Shown: in pieces, positions 1 through 9,114 of the stretch | How positions within the stretch are numbered: the stretch's first letter is position 1 | How the letters are laid out: the number at the start of each line of letters is the position of its first letter | DNA from: Candidatus Kuenenia stuttgartensis | Lineage (GTDB): Bacteria > Planctomycetota > Planctomycetia > Isosphaerales > Isosphaeraceae | DNA length: 64,000 nt | Direction: 5' to 3' | Assembly (NCBI GenBank): GCA_945865635.1 | Contig: CAMBEP010000007.1 | Span: forward strand, 62,001-126,000 | Notes under the pieces: generated by a model | What the model was told of the DNA's origin: nothing | What the model saw: the letters and a program-made list of their open reading frames with translations, nothing else | The model's database searches: none | Program-made: the position numbers and the translations under genes

Positions 1-191
1 GATTGATTTAAAACGATCGCTCCTGTCGCTTTAATGCTCACGACCATTCCAGATTTGCAGCAATCTTCGATCACGCGCTCTTGCCAGCCAGGAAATGAAA
101 GCCTAAGCTAGGTGTCCCAAAGATTCAGGATGCAGATCCAGAATCTCGATCGGGAATTGTCCTAGAATTGGTTCAAGGGATTTGGGTTTCC

Positions 192-746
192 ATGCGTCAC
201 GTGCTTTCGGCCCTCGTTCAGAATCAACCCGGTGTTTTGGCCCAGGTTTCGGGCATGTTCTCCAGTCGGGGCTTCAATATTGAAAGTCTCGCTGTTGGCG
301 AAACTGAAACCGCCGATCTTTCGCGGATCACAGTCGTTGTCAAAGGCGACGATCGTGTTCTGGAGCAGGTTCGTAAACAACTGGAAAAGATTGTTACCGT
401 GGTTCGGGTTCAAGATGTCTCTCAATTCGAGCATGTGGAACGAGACCTGATCCTGATCCGGATTCGTGCCACGCCTGAACATCGTCCCGAGCTCATGAGC
501 CTCTTCGAAATCTTTCGTGCCCGAGTTGTCGATGTCACTCCTCAAGAACTGATGATCGAGCTCTCTGGCCAGGAAAAGAAGATCCAGGCCTTCATCGATG
601 CCGTTTTGCCCTATGGTATTCTGGAAATGGCCAGAACCGGCATAATCGCCCTGATCCGCGGCTCCAAACCGGAAGCGACCACAGGCCGCGAGACGGACGA
701 TGCCCTCATCGACAAGCCCCAGGTGGTTGGCCACTCAAGCCTTTAA
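192..746 (+). CDS. ilvN: acetolactate synthase small (regulatory) subunit
   Basis: This is the regulatory subunit of acetohydroxyacid synthase, the first common enzyme of valine, leucine and isoleucine synthesis. It binds the catalytic IlvB subunit and carries valine feedback control. The 184-residue protein opens with an ACT domain (RHVLSALVQNQPGVLAQV, then GMFSSRGFNIESLAVGETE). A second ACT-like half follows (RDLILIRIRATPEHRPEL to about residue 155), as in the family. A TTG at 168 is in frame, but the ATG at 192 fits the usual N-terminus and has AAGGGA upstream. ilvC follows after about 165 bases, so joint transcription is likely. The catalytic ilvB is not in the window. Confidence 0.95.
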   Translation: MRHVLSALVQNQPGVLAQVSGMFSSRGFNIESLAVGETETADLSRITVVVKGDDRVLEQVRKQLEKIVTVVRVQDVSQFEHVERDLILIRIRATPEHRPELMSLFEIFRARVVDVTPQELMIELSGQEKKIQAFIDAVLPYGILEMARTGIIALIRGSKPEATTGRETDDALIDKPQVVGHSSL

Positions 747-912
747 CCAAGGCTCTTTTGAGCTGGTTTCAAAAACTGTTCCGATCACTCCGATTTGCTC
801 CCATTGTTCCTGAACTTTACAGCGAATTTGCCTGACCGCCGGTGAATTCGATCATGAGCCTCTTTATTGGGGCTTCACCCGGCGGCCCTGAAAAGACAGA
901 AGGACTCGATAG

Positions 913-1920
913 ATGCCGGCTCAGATTTACTACGACCAGGATGCCGATCTGGGGCTTCTCAAAGGTAAAACCATCGCCATCATCGGCTATGGCAGCCAAG
1001 GTCATGCACAGGCACAAAATTTGAAGGATTCTGGCTGTCACGTAATCGTGGGCCAGCGCCCAGGCTCGGCAAACTACGACCTGGCCGTCAGCCACGGCTT
1101 CAGCCCAGTCTCCGCAGCCGAAGCGGCCAGAGCCGGCGACCTCGTCAACATCCTCCTGCCCGACGAAGTCCAAGGCGATATCTACAAACAGGACATCCTG
1201 CCGAACCTCAGCCAGGGCAACGTGCTGCTTTGCTCACACGGGTTCAATATCCATTTCAGCCAAATCGTTCCACCCAAGGGTGTTGATGTTGCTTTGGTCG
1301 CCCCCAAAGGCCCTGGCCACCTGGTCCGCTCCGAATTTGTCAAAGGTGGCGGCGTCCCTTGCCTGATCGCAACCCTTGAAGGCCACTGCACCCCCGCTGG
1401 CGAGGCCCTGGCCCTGGCCTATGCCAAGGGCATTGGTGGTACTCGTGGCGGCGTCCTGCGAACCACCTTCGCCGAAGAAACCGAAACCGACCTCTTCGGT
1501 GAACAAGTCGTCCTTTGCGGTGGCGTCAGTGCACTCGTCAAGATGGGCTTCGAAACCCTGGTTGAAGCTGGCTATCAGCCTGAATCCGCTTATTTCGAAT
1601 GCATGCACGAACTCAAACTGATCGTCGACCTCATGTATCAGGGTGGCCTGAACTACATGCGATACTCGATCTCAAATACCGCCGAATACGGCGATTACAC
1701 CCGTGGACCACGGATTATCACCGAAGATACCCGCACCGAAATGCGGAAAATCCTTAAAGAAATCCAAACCGGCCAGTTCGCCCGCGAATGGATCCTTGAA
1801 AACAAAGCCAACCAGGCCGGTTTCAAGGCCACTCGTAAACGCGAAAAATTCCACATGGTCGAAGAAGTCGGCAAGCGACTCCGCGCCTTGATGACCTGGA
1901 TCGATTCCAAAGTCGTCTGA
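913..1920 (+). CDS. ilvC: ketol-acid reductoisomerase (class I)
   Basis: This enzyme isomerises and reduces acetolactate or acetohydroxybutyrate to the dihydroxy-acid, using NAD(P)H and Mg2+. It is the second common step of branched-chain amino acid synthesis. The 335-residue length is typical of the short class I form. The N-terminal Rossmann domain has [17 protein letters not shown] near residue 20 and a cofactor loop [12 protein letters not shown] near residue 50. The all-helical C-terminal domain has the metal-binding acidic motifs ([18 protein letters not shown] near residue 190, and [18 protein letters not shown] near residue 230). The arrangement ilvN-ilvC is a common biosynthetic pair. 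The ATG at 913 matches the usual family start. Confidence 0.97.
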   Translation: MPAQIYYDQDADLGLLKGKTIAIIGYGSQGHAQAQNLKDSGCHVIVGQRPGSANYDLAVSHGFSPVSAAEAARAGDLVNILLPDEVQGDIYKQDILPNLSQGNVLLCSHGFNIHFSQIVPPKGVDVALVAPKGPGHLVRSEFVKGGGVPCLIATLEGHCTPAGEALALAYAKGIGGTRGGVLRTTFAEETETDLFGEQVVLCGGVSALVKMGFETLVEAGYQPESAYFECMHELKLIVDLMYQGGLNYMRYSISNTAEYGDYTRGPRIITEDTRTEMRKILKEIQTGQFAREWILENKANQAGFKATRKREKFHMVEEVGKRLRALMTWIDSKVV

Positions 1921-1951
1921 CACCTGCCACCTCTCAATTCGGCTTGAATAC

Positions 1952-1988
1952 GGCCAAGGGCGTTTTTTTTCCAAAATTGCCCTTGGCC
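1952..1988 (+). terminator. inverted repeat after ilvC, possible terminator
   Basis: A perfect 10-base inverted repeat (GGCCAAGGGC at 1952-1961, GCCCTTGGCC at 1979-1988) encloses a 17-base loop that contains a run of eight T. It lies 31 bases after the ilvC stop and just before the ferredoxin gene. The T run is inside the loop rather than after the stem, so it is not a textbook terminator. It could be an attenuating hairpin between the two genes. Confidence 0.4.
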
Positions 1989-2011
1989 AACTTATGGAAC
2001 TCTTCCTAGCC

Positions 2012-2239
2012 ATGGCCGAAAAGTCGAAAATCTTACCAAAAAATGTTACCGGCACCTTCTACGTCGATGAAACATGCATCGATTGCGAAGTCTGCCGCGA
2101 AATCGCTCCCGCCAATTTTAGCCGCGACGACAAGTCCCGGAAAAGTTACGTTTTTCACCAGCCTGATAATCCAGCCGACCAAGCCGCATGCCAGGCTGCC
2201 ATCGAAGAATGCCCGGTCGAAGCCATCGGCAGTGATTAA
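2012..2239 (+). CDS. small ferredoxin, single [4Fe-4S] cluster type
   Basis: This is a small electron carrier of about 75 residues. The sequence YVDETCIDCEVCREIAPANF gives a C-x2-C-x2-C cluster motif, and EECPVEAIGSD near the C-terminus supplies the fourth cysteine (CP). This matches the one-cluster ferredoxins of the Fer4_13/Fer4_15 type; the second cluster motif of bacterial 2[4Fe-4S] ferredoxins is missing. The reading frame is open from an ATG at 1994, but the ATG at 2012 (MAEKSKILPKNV) is the more natural start. The redox partner is unknown. Iron-sulfur-dependent dihydroxy-acid dehydratase is the next enzyme after IlvC, but no link is shown here. Confidence 0.85.
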   Translation: MAEKSKILPKNVTGTFYVDETCIDCEVCREIAPANFSRDDKSRKSYVFHQPDNPADQAACQAAIEECPVEAIGSD

Positions 2240-2432
2240 AAATTACGGCTCAATTCTTGCACCACCCCTTCAAAACGCTTTTCTACCAGCCCCTCATCCC
2301 TGACCCTCAGGCCAATCTCGACTTGTAAAGACTTAAACACGCCTGTTTTTGATTTAATTAAGCATCAAGATCCCAACACGCTTCGATATCAACTTGTCGC
2401 GGTCAAAAAAAAGAGACATCCCGTAACAGAAT

Positions 2433-2659
2433 GATGCCGGAGGCATCAAAGCGAGTAGCCGGTGGTTGAGCGAATCGACACCACCGGTCATGAGGTCTAA
2501 AAAAAAGCTTCTGGCACCCCGGCAGGGGTGCAAGACCTTATGTCGCTTCGTCGTCCGGTGGTGTCGTCGCTGACGCTCCTCAACCACCGGATACTGGCTC
2601 CAGGTGCCTCCGGCATCGTTTTGATCAAAAAGTGCCATTCATGACCGCGAAGAGTATAA
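2433..2659 (-). repeat. long palindromic dispersed repeat, copy A (inverted orientation)
   Basis: The element is bounded by GATGCCGGAGGCATC at 2433 and GTGCCTCCGGCATC ending at 2617. Each arm carries the sequence CCGGTGGTTGAG or its complement CTCAACCACCGG, and a central GC-rich palindrome reads CACCCCGGCAGGGGTG. The whole unit can fold into a long imperfect hairpin. The flank at 2618-2659 (AGTGCCATTCATGACCGCG, then AAGAGTATAAC) is the reverse complement of the left flank of copy B at 35383-35424, which shows that A is an inverted copy of B. Short reading frames inside it are products of the repeat, not genes. The rest of 2240-2688 shows no gene. Confidence 0.85.
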
Positions 2660-2688
2660 CTTGCAGTTTAGATTCCTGAAGGTAGTAA

Positions 2689-4320
2689 TCATGATACGTA
2701 AAGACTGTGGTGCTTGGGGTCGAAGGTTTGTTTGGCGTTGGTCAGACGCATTCCGATACCATTTTTATTGAGCGATTGGGGAATGGAAAGCGGGCTGCTC
2801 AGGGCTGGAATTGGTTTGATGATGCTGGCACGTGGCGATGGGATTGTAAGTTTTCCCATTCGAATTGTCGGCATGATTTGAAGATTTTTAGGTGGCAGCC
2901 CGCATAACATGAATGACCTGATATTGACTTGATAGGAGCCAGGTTTCATTGATTTTGAAGGCTGAAGGTGCCACTGACCGGTTGAATCTGCAAGGGTTGA
3001 TGCGATGGGCCTGGAATTGTCTGGTTTTGAAGATGCGCTGGCGAGATACAATCGTACTTCGGCACCTGGGGCGGCAAACCCTGACCAAGTGGCTCTGGTG
3101 TCGGTTGTGATCAGGTTTTTACGATTCCAGTAGCCATTTTGAGCGGTCACAGTTTTTGTTTCAAGAATGGAGGGATTGACTGGTTGATTGCCGGTTTGAA
3201 AAGCAGGCAGGGCATTGAAATAGAACCAGGTATAAACGCCGCCGCCGCCTGAATGGGAGATACCTGGGCTATTGAGTTGGATATAACGCGCTGTTCCGAT
3301 GACAGGGACCTGTCCCAATAAATTATAGAGGCCGCCATTGACAGGGTTTACGGTGATTGGGGTGCGTTGATAATAGACATCGGCTTCATTGATATTGGTC
3401 GGGATCTGAACGATGGGGTCACGAGAGTTGCCTTTATACCATGAGATCAGGCGTTTGGTGAGCCAGCCTTTGATGCCACCGGCAACACTTTCGGCATTAT
3501 TGGGAGCTTCGGGGTTGGCCGCATGGGGGTCTAATAATGTCATTCGCTGATAGCCGGTTGTTAAATTCGTTGATGGGTGTTTCTGAAGCCATAATGCAGC
3601 TTGAGAAACGACTACTGAGCCCTCGCTGTGGCCAATATAATCCAGATCGATCGAGGCATTTTGGGGTAATGTTGCAACAGTATCAAGGATTTTCTGGGCG
3701 AGTCGGGGGCCTTGTTTTGCGGCAGCACCTGGGGTGTGGCTTGCGCCTGCCCAGTTAAAGGGGATGACGGCATCGTAGCCATAATCCTGCATTTTCCAGC
3801 CGATTTTCGCTTCCCATTGTGGGATATTGATATGAGAGCCCTGAATGCCGCCGTGGCTGATGACACCGATGGTATATTTACGAATGACACCGAAATTGTC
3901 GGCGGTGTCGGTCTCCTGCAATAGGCCGGTGGGTCTGCCGACCACGATCACATAGGGCCTGGATGGGTCGGGGCGCATGGCTTGGCCGAGGTCCGTGCGG
4001 ATTGTATGTGAGCCTGTGGAGAGGCTGGTTTGATCGGTTGCGGAAACGGATCCAATCGACTTGTCGGACGCATCAAAAACAGGGTCGGCTGAGCGGTAGA
4101 AATCAAAATTCAGGGAGCTTGTCAGAGCCGCATTTTCGGTGAGACTGTAGGAGACCTCAAGCTGGCCACCCGTGATTGGCGTAAGCTTATGTATGGCAAC
4201 GACATTGACGGCCATTAACTGGCGTGGTTCGAGCCAATCCAGACTTCTGTAACGGGAATGATTCGAATGGGCAAGCGGGGTCGCCGACTTTCGTTTCATT
4301 CGTGCCCTGGAATTGGCCAT
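2689..4320 (-). CDS. LEPR-XLL-type exported protein with alpha/beta-hydrolase (GHSEG) domain
   Basis: This is a predicted surface or secreted protein of about 543 residues. The N-terminus is basic and contains SLDWLEPRQLMAVNV, the LEPR-XLL-type sorting motif found on large planctomycete exported proteins. Residues roughly 35-150 look like a beta-rich domain (NVVAIHKLTPITGGQLEVSY). The middle contains YIGHSEGSVVVSQAALWL, a GxSxG nucleophile elbow typical of lipases and esterases, preceded by ISHGGIQGSHINIP. A later segment (SGFAAPGAEVRLYLASASS) resembles a bacterial Ig-like domain. The substrate is unknown. In-frame ATGs at 4383, 4320 and 4299 leave the start uncertain; the ATG at 4320 keeps the basic leader. 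Confidence 0.75.
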   Translation of the reverse strand: MANSRARMKRKSATPLAHSNHSRYRSLDWLEPRQLMAVNVVAIHKLTPITGGQLEVSYSLTENAALTSSLNFDFYRSADPVFDASDKSIGSVSATDQTSLSTGSHTIRTDLGQAMRPDPSRPYVIVVGRPTGLLQETDTADNFGVIRKYTIGVISHGGIQGSHINIPQWEAKIGWKMQDYGYDAVIPFNWAGASHTPGAAAKQGPRLAQKILDTVATLPQNASIDLDYIGHSEGSVVVSQAALWLQKHPSTNLTTGYQRMTLLDPHAANPEAPNNAESVAGGIKGWLTKRLISWYKGNSRDPIVQIPTNINEADVYYQRTPITVNPVNGGLYNLLGQVPVIGTARYIQLNSPGISHSGGGGVYTWFYFNALPAFQTGNQPVNPSILETKTVTAQNGYWNRKNLITTDTRATWSGFAAPGAEVRLYLASASSKPDNSRPIASTLADSTGQWHLQPSKSMKPGSYQVNIRSFMLCGLPPKNLQIMPTIRMGKLTIPSPRASIIKPIPALSSPLSIPQSLNKNGIGMRLTNAKQTFDPKHHSLYVS

Positions 4321-4807
4321 ACTGTCTTGCAATCCTTTACAAGAGCCGTTGCGGGTTGGGCCCAGTTGCCACTGTTCGGTCATCCGGAACCGAAGGCGAC
4401 ACAGGATAGCGTATCGGATGAGTTAAAGGATGGAATCCCCTGGTTTCTGAAAGGTGGCTGAGATTCCTGTGTGAACTGGCCAGATTATGACGGAGGGTTT
4501 GAATTTTCTGGTTTTTCTATTGAAATCAGTTTTGATCATTTTAAGGCATGCGTTTAAAATGATGCGGATTTTGAGGCTGGATCTGTTGTTTTGGCTGGGT
4601 AGGAATGTGTGAAGGCATGAATGGTCGATTTGCCTTTTCAGGAAGGTGATTTATGAAGCGTGGATGAAATATGCATTAATTTCTAAATGATTGGTGGCTG
4701 ATTCGTTGGCTTGGTGTGACTTTTCTGTTATGAATGGGTATCCTTGCCGGTTTCCTGAACAGGCAGGTCCGGATTTGGGCCTCAATCACCACGGAGCTTG
4801 ACAGATC
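4321..4807. other. intergenic region between divergent genes
   Basis: About 490 bases separate the minus-strand LEPR hydrolase from the plus-strand phosphoesterase, so both promoters should lie here. I see no convincing open frame, RNA gene or hairpin. GGAG at 4794-4797 lies somewhat far upstream of the ATG at 4808. Confidence 0.6.
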
Positions 4808-7384
4808 ATGAATCGGGACCAGACGACGGCACGGCCGTTTTTGATGGTAGTAGCGGGGCTGTTATTAAGCACAGTTGCGCTGGCAACGGCATTGATCAAC
4901 CAGCCGCGGATGGGCCGCCAGCCGGATGGCAGTTTTGTGGTGAGCACAGGCCAACGGATAGAATCGGATGCCAAGACTTTTACGGGTCGGCCGAGTGATT
5001 TGGCAGTTCATCCGAGTGGTAAGTTTTATGCTATTCTGGGCAGAAACCGGATCTTTTTGGGTGATGCGGGTCAGGTTTATGAATCTGCGGGTGTGAGCCT
5101 GGGCTCGAACGCGGGTTTTCATGGTCTGATTTGGTCGGCGGATGGCAAAATGCTTTATGCCAGCACTCAAAAAGGACATGTGCAGAGCTTTCAATTGAGC
5201 GATGACCAGAAGACTCTGGTGGCTTCAAGGGTGATCCGGATTGTTGGAGAGTCGGAGAAAGCCAATCCGGTTCCTGGAGGAATGGCGCTGACGAAGGACG
5301 GGAAGCGATTGTATGTGGTTTGCGCGAATCGGAACACGGTCGTTGAAATGGATCTTTCCATGGAGACGCCGAAGGTTGTACGAGAAATGGCGGTAGAGAA
5401 TGTGCCATTTGAAGTGAAGCTGACGGGTGATGAGTTGCATTTGGTGGTTTCCAATTGGGGTGGGCCACTGGCGAAGCCTGGAGATCGGTTGGGCAAGAGC
5501 GACAAGCAGGATGTGGTGGTGACGGATCGTCAATCGGTGGCGAGTGGGTCGGTGAGCCTGGTGGAATTGAAGACGGGCAAGGCAGAGCAGATCAAGGTGG
5601 GCCTGCACCCGACAGCGGTTCTTGTCAGTGGCGGCAAAGCTTATGTTGCAAATGCCATGAGCGATCAGGTGAGCGAATTGGATTTGGCAGGCAAGGTGGT
5701 TTCTCGCACCTTTGAATTGAAATACAAGGGACAAAAACTGCTGGGCGGGATGCCGAATGCGCTTGCCTTGCATGAGGATCGACTTTATGTGGCCAATGGG
5801 GGCGATAATGCCATTGCCGAAATCGACTTGAAATCAGGCCAGTTGCAGGGCTTTCGTCCGGCGGGTTATTTCCCGGTTGCGGTGGGGCTTTCGGCAGACG
5901 CGAAAACGGCATTTGTGCTGAACACGAAGGGGAATGGCTCGGTGGCCCGCACGACCCTGGGTCGGGCAGGCAATGCGCACGATTTTCAGGGCACGGTTTC
6001 GGTACTTGATTTAAGTCGGCCGATTGCATCGGAAACCGAGAAGGTGGCTGAGAATAACCGCTGGAACGAATCTGCCAGAAAACCTGCTTTGAAGGTTTAT
6101 CAAGGCGGGATTGAGCATGTGATTTATATCATCAAGGAGAATCGCACTTACGACGAGGTTTTTGGTGACTTGCCGCAGGGCAATGGTGATTCGAAGCTGG
6201 CGAGCCTGGGTGCGAAGGTGATGCCCAATCACCAGAAACTGGCGACTGAATTTACGTTGTTCGACAATGGATATGTCTCGGGGACAAATTCTGCGGATGG
6301 CCATGCCTGGAGCACTCAGGCCTTTGCGACAGAGTATCTCGAACATTTTTATGTGGGATATTCGCGGACATATCCTGATGATGGGATTGATGCCATGGCG
6401 ATTTCATCGAGTGGTGCGATTTGGGACAACGCGCTGGATCATCAGAAGTCGGTGCGGGTTTATGGGGAGTTTTGTGACGACGACAAGAATCACGTTTCGC
6501 CACAGCCCAAGGACTGGTTTGAAGTCTGGGAAGACCGCAAGAACAAGACAGGTAAATTCCAGTTTCATGCGGTCACCTCGATACCGCGACTGAAGCCATT
6601 TACGCACCCGAATTATATGTATTGGCCGCTTTGGCAAAGCGATCAGGACAGGGCCGACAAGTTCATTTCTGAGTATGAGCAGATGAGCCGGGAGAAGCGG
6701 GTTCCGAACTTGATGATTTTAAGTCTGCCCAGTGACCACGGCGAAGGCGCGAACCCAAAATATCCGACCCCGCGCGCGATGATGGCGGACAACGACCTGG
6801 CGCTTGGGCGGATTGTGGAGGCCGTGAGCAAAAGCCCTGAGTGGGCCAAGAGCTGTATCATGGTGATTGAGGACGATGCACAGGCCGGGCCGGATCATGT
6901 GGACGGCCACCGATCCGTTTACATGGCCATTAGCCCCTATACACGTAGAGGTTATGTAGATTCCACATTTCAGACAACCGTGAGCATGATTCGTTCGATG
7001 GAGATGATGCTTGGCCTTCCTCCGATGAATCGGTTTGATGCGATGGCATTCCCGATGGAGGCTTGTTTTACGAATCAAGCCGATTTGCGACCTTATACGA
7101 AGGTCATGAACAACATTGAGCTGGACGAGCGAAACCCGGGCTCGGGCGGGAAGAAGCTGACGGCACTGGACAAATACTGGGAAAAGAAGACCTCTGAGCT
7201 GGACTGGAGCCACTTGGACGCTGCGGATCCGTATTGGCTCAACCGGATCAACTGGTATACGTTCCATGGCGATTCGAAGCCTTATCCCGGGCGGGAGGGC
7301 GACGCGCCTGGCCAGTTTGTAGAAAATGAGGAAGAAGAGGAAGAGCAACGGCGGTCGATGCTCAGCGAGGATGACGACGATTGA
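4808..7384 (+). CDS. YncE-like beta-propeller fused to phosphoesterase-family domain
   Basis: This is an 858-residue membrane-anchored or exported protein. Residues 10-30 (FLMVVAGLLLSTVALATAL) form a signal or anchor segment. Residues about 55-390 have repeated propeller strands of the YVTN/YncE type (GGMALTKDGKRLYVVCANRN, HPTAVLVSGGKAYVANAM, LYVANGGDNAIAEIDL). From about residue 435 a phosphoesterase/phospholipase C-like domain (PF04185 type) starts with VIYIIKENRTYDEVFGDL and continues to MVIEDDAQAGPDHVDGHRS near residue 690, with likely metal-binding Asp and His residues. The same two-domain architecture is known in many bacteria; the natural substrate is usually unknown. The last 25 residues are very acidic (ENEEEEEEQRR, then EDDDD), which is unusual. 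Confidence 0.87.
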   Translation: MNRDQTTARPFLMVVAGLLLSTVALATALINQPRMGRQPDGSFVVSTGQRIESDAKTFTGRPSDLAVHPSGKFYAILGRNRIFLGDAGQVYESAGVSLGSNAGFHGLIWSADGKMLYASTQKGHVQSFQLSDDQKTLVASRVIRIVGESEKANPVPGGMALTKDGKRLYVVCANRNTVVEMDLSMETPKVVREMAVENVPFEVKLTGDELHLVVSNWGGPLAKPGDRLGKSDKQDVVVTDRQSVASGSVSLVELKTGKAEQIKVGLHPTAVLVSGGKAYVANAMSDQVSELDLAGKVVSRTFELKYKGQKLLGGMPNALALHEDRLYVANGGDNAIAEIDLKSGQLQGFRPAGYFPVAVGLSADAKTAFVLNTKGNGSVARTTLGRAGNAHDFQGTVSVLDLSRPIASETEKVAENNRWNESARKPALKVYQGGIEHVIYIIKENRTYDEVFGDLPQGNGDSKLASLGAKVMPNHQKLATEFTLFDNGYVSGTNSADGHAWSTQAFATEYLEHFYVGYSRTYPDDGIDAMAISSSGAIWDNALDHQKSVRVYGEFCDDDKNHVSPQPKDWFEVWEDRKNKTGKFQFHAVTSIPRLKPFTHPNYMYWPLWQSDQDRADKFISEYEQMSREKRVPNLMILSLPSDHGEGANPKYPTPRAMMADNDLALGRIVEAVSKSPEWAKSCIMVIEDDAQAGPDHVDGHRSVYMAISPYTRRGYVDSTFQTTVSMIRSMEMMLGLPPMNRFDAMAFPMEACFTNQADLRPYTKVMNNIELDERNPGSGGKKLTALDKYWEKKTSELDWSHLDAADPYWLNRINWYTFHGDSKPYPGREGDAPGQFVENEEEEEEQRRSMLSEDDDD

Positions 7385-7833
7385 GTGGTATCGGGAGAGG
7401 GTCTCAGGTTTGTGAGCTTTGGTGGTGATTGAGAGACAGAGAGGGTTGTGGGCGTCTGGTTCCAAGGATGGATGGTCCAGAGAAGCGTCTGCAACCTTTT
7501 TTATGTTCCATACCGGGCGACTTTTGAGAGGGTCTGATTCGGGTTGACAAATTGGGCAAGATCGAGTCCAATCCGCACATTGAAGAAGCCTCTCATGGAC
7601 GAAAAAGCCGCGGTCATGGACTTTGACTGATCGGCGACTGAGGCTTTTGATCAAGAGAGAAAGACTTGAAGTTCGAACTCGTGCGAGGGAACGCCGTGAT
7701 CGAGACATCGATTCATCCGCGACAATCGGATTCAGCCACAGGCAGCCAGGGCCGGAGCCGGCACAACCCAGCGCCTCATCAGCAATATCAGCCTGTTGTG
7801 GAGCGGGAATCGGCCATCGGCTGGTATAAGGGA
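7385..7833. other. intergenic region / leader of the acyl-transfer operon
   Basis: About 450 bases precede the MBOAT gene. The MBOAT frame stays open back to a TTG at 7666 with GTG codons at 7681 and 7696, so the 3' half could be coding. The upstream-encoded residues are polar and low in complexity, unlike the membrane protein that follows. No clear promoter or hairpin was recognised. Confidence 0.45.
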
Positions 7834-9114
7834 ATGGATCAGGGCCGCCCTGAGACCGCACTCAAGAATCCTGTGGCTTTGCTGTCTGCCTGGGCCTATC
7901 TGGCTTTTCTGACAGTGGTTGCGCACGTGTATCGGCTTGAGGGGCGGGCGTTTGAGATCGTTCTTTGGACGATTTTGGGTGCTCTGCCGATTTATGAACT
8001 TGTTCCATTCAAGCTCAAGAAGCCGACGCTTTCGCTGGCGGCGATTGTGGCGATGACATGGATTTATGGCCGCGAGACCGCCATCAGTGTCCTGCTTTTT
8101 GGTGCGGGGGCTGTCGGCCTGGCACGCACGGGCCGATTGGTCTGGCAGATCCGGGCGGGTGTGCTGGCCGCTGGTGCCATCGGGCTGGCTGTGGCTAAGT
8201 CGTTTGATGGCCTGTGGATGGTGCCACCCACGTTCTGGCCGGTGGCGGGCACCATGCTGATGTTTCGGTTGATGCTTTACATGTACGAGCTGAAGCATGC
8301 CAAGGGCAAGGAGTCGCTCACGGATGCGGTCTCTTATTTTCTGATCCTGCCCAACTGGTGCTTTTTGCACTTTCCTGTGATGGATTATCGAACCTTTCAG
8401 CGTGGGTTTTACGCCAAAGATATTGTGGTGACCCGGCGGCGTGGTCTTCAGATGATGTTTGTGGGTATGACCCACCTGCTCTGCTACCGGCTTGTGTATC
8501 ACGAACTCTTGATACGCCCGCAGGATGTCAAGGGGCTTGCCACTCTAGGTGTTTATTTGGCCTGCAATTACCTGCTTTATTTGCGGGTCTCGGGTCAATT
8601 CCACATTGCTTGCGGAATATTGCACCTGTTCGGCCACCATCTGCCCGACACGCATAACAAATACCTTTTGGCGCACAGCTTTACGGATTACTGGCGACGA
8701 ATCAACATTTACTGGAAAGACTTCATGGTCAAGACGGTTTTCAATCCCGTCTTTTTCCGGCTCCGCAAGCGTCCTCAGCCCGTGGCACTGGCGGGTGCAA
8801 CTGTGGCGGTCTTTGTGGCCACCTGGGCCCTGCATGCGTGGCAATCATTCTGGCTGAGAGGCCACTGGGGCTTGAGTTTGACCGATGCCCTGTTCTGGGG
8901 AATCCTGGGCAGCATGGTGTTGGTGAATGTTCAGGTGGATGCCCGGCGCAAGCCCAGCGCGAAGATGGCCAACCGCGGGCTGATTTCACAAATACGTTAT
9001 TTGGCAAGTATTTGTGGAATGGTCTTAGCCATCACGTTACTTTGGTCGCTGTGGTCGAGCCCGTCTGTGGCCGATTGGGCGGGGATGATCCATCGCGGCC
9101 TGAGCGGATGGTAA
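7834..9114 (+). CDS. MBOAT-family membrane O-acyltransferase (DltB/AlgI-like)
   Basis: This is a polytopic membrane protein of about 426 residues with some ten hydrophobic segments. Family features include MLMFRLMLYMYELKHAKGK near residue 145, the re-entrant-loop region SFTDYWRRINIYWKDFMV near residue 285, and the conserved histidine in ATWALHAWQSFWLRGHWG near residue 332. This histidine sits where the catalytic His of MBOAT proteins is found. Members move an acyl group across the membrane onto an extracellular polymer or lipid. It is the first gene of a five-gene set with two SGNH-like proteins and an adenylation enzyme, the DltB/AlgI partner pattern. The ATG at 7834 is chosen; upstream TTG/GTG starts (7666, 7681, 7696) would add up to 56 polar residues. 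Confidence 0.87.
   Translation: MDQGRPETALKNPVALLSAWAYLAFLTVVAHVYRLEGRAFEIVLWTILGALPIYELVPFKLKKPTLSLAAIVAMTWIYGRETAISVLLFGAGAVGLARTGRLVWQIRAGVLAAGAIGLAVAKSFDGLWMVPPTFWPVAGTMLMFRLMLYMYELKHAKGKESLTDAVSYFLILPNWCFLHFPVMDYRTFQRGFYAKDIVVTRRRGLQMMFVGMTHLLCYRLVYHELLIRPQDVKGLATLGVYLACNYLLYLRVSGQFHIACGILHLFGHHLPDTHNKYLLAHSFTDYWRRINIYWKDFMVKTVFNPVFFRLRKRPQPVALAGATVAVFVATWALHAWQSFWLRGHWGLSLTDALFWGILGSMVLVNVQVDARRKPSAKMANRGLISQIRYLASICGMVLAITLLWSLWSSPSVADWAGMIHRGLSGW

Noticed and set aside
168-191. Upstream TTG start for ilvN
   Set aside because: ATG at 192 has a ribosome-binding site and gives the usual family N-terminus.
7732-8502. 256-residue minus-strand frame
   Set aside because: Antisense to the MBOAT gene; His/Lys/Gln-rich shadow with no motif.
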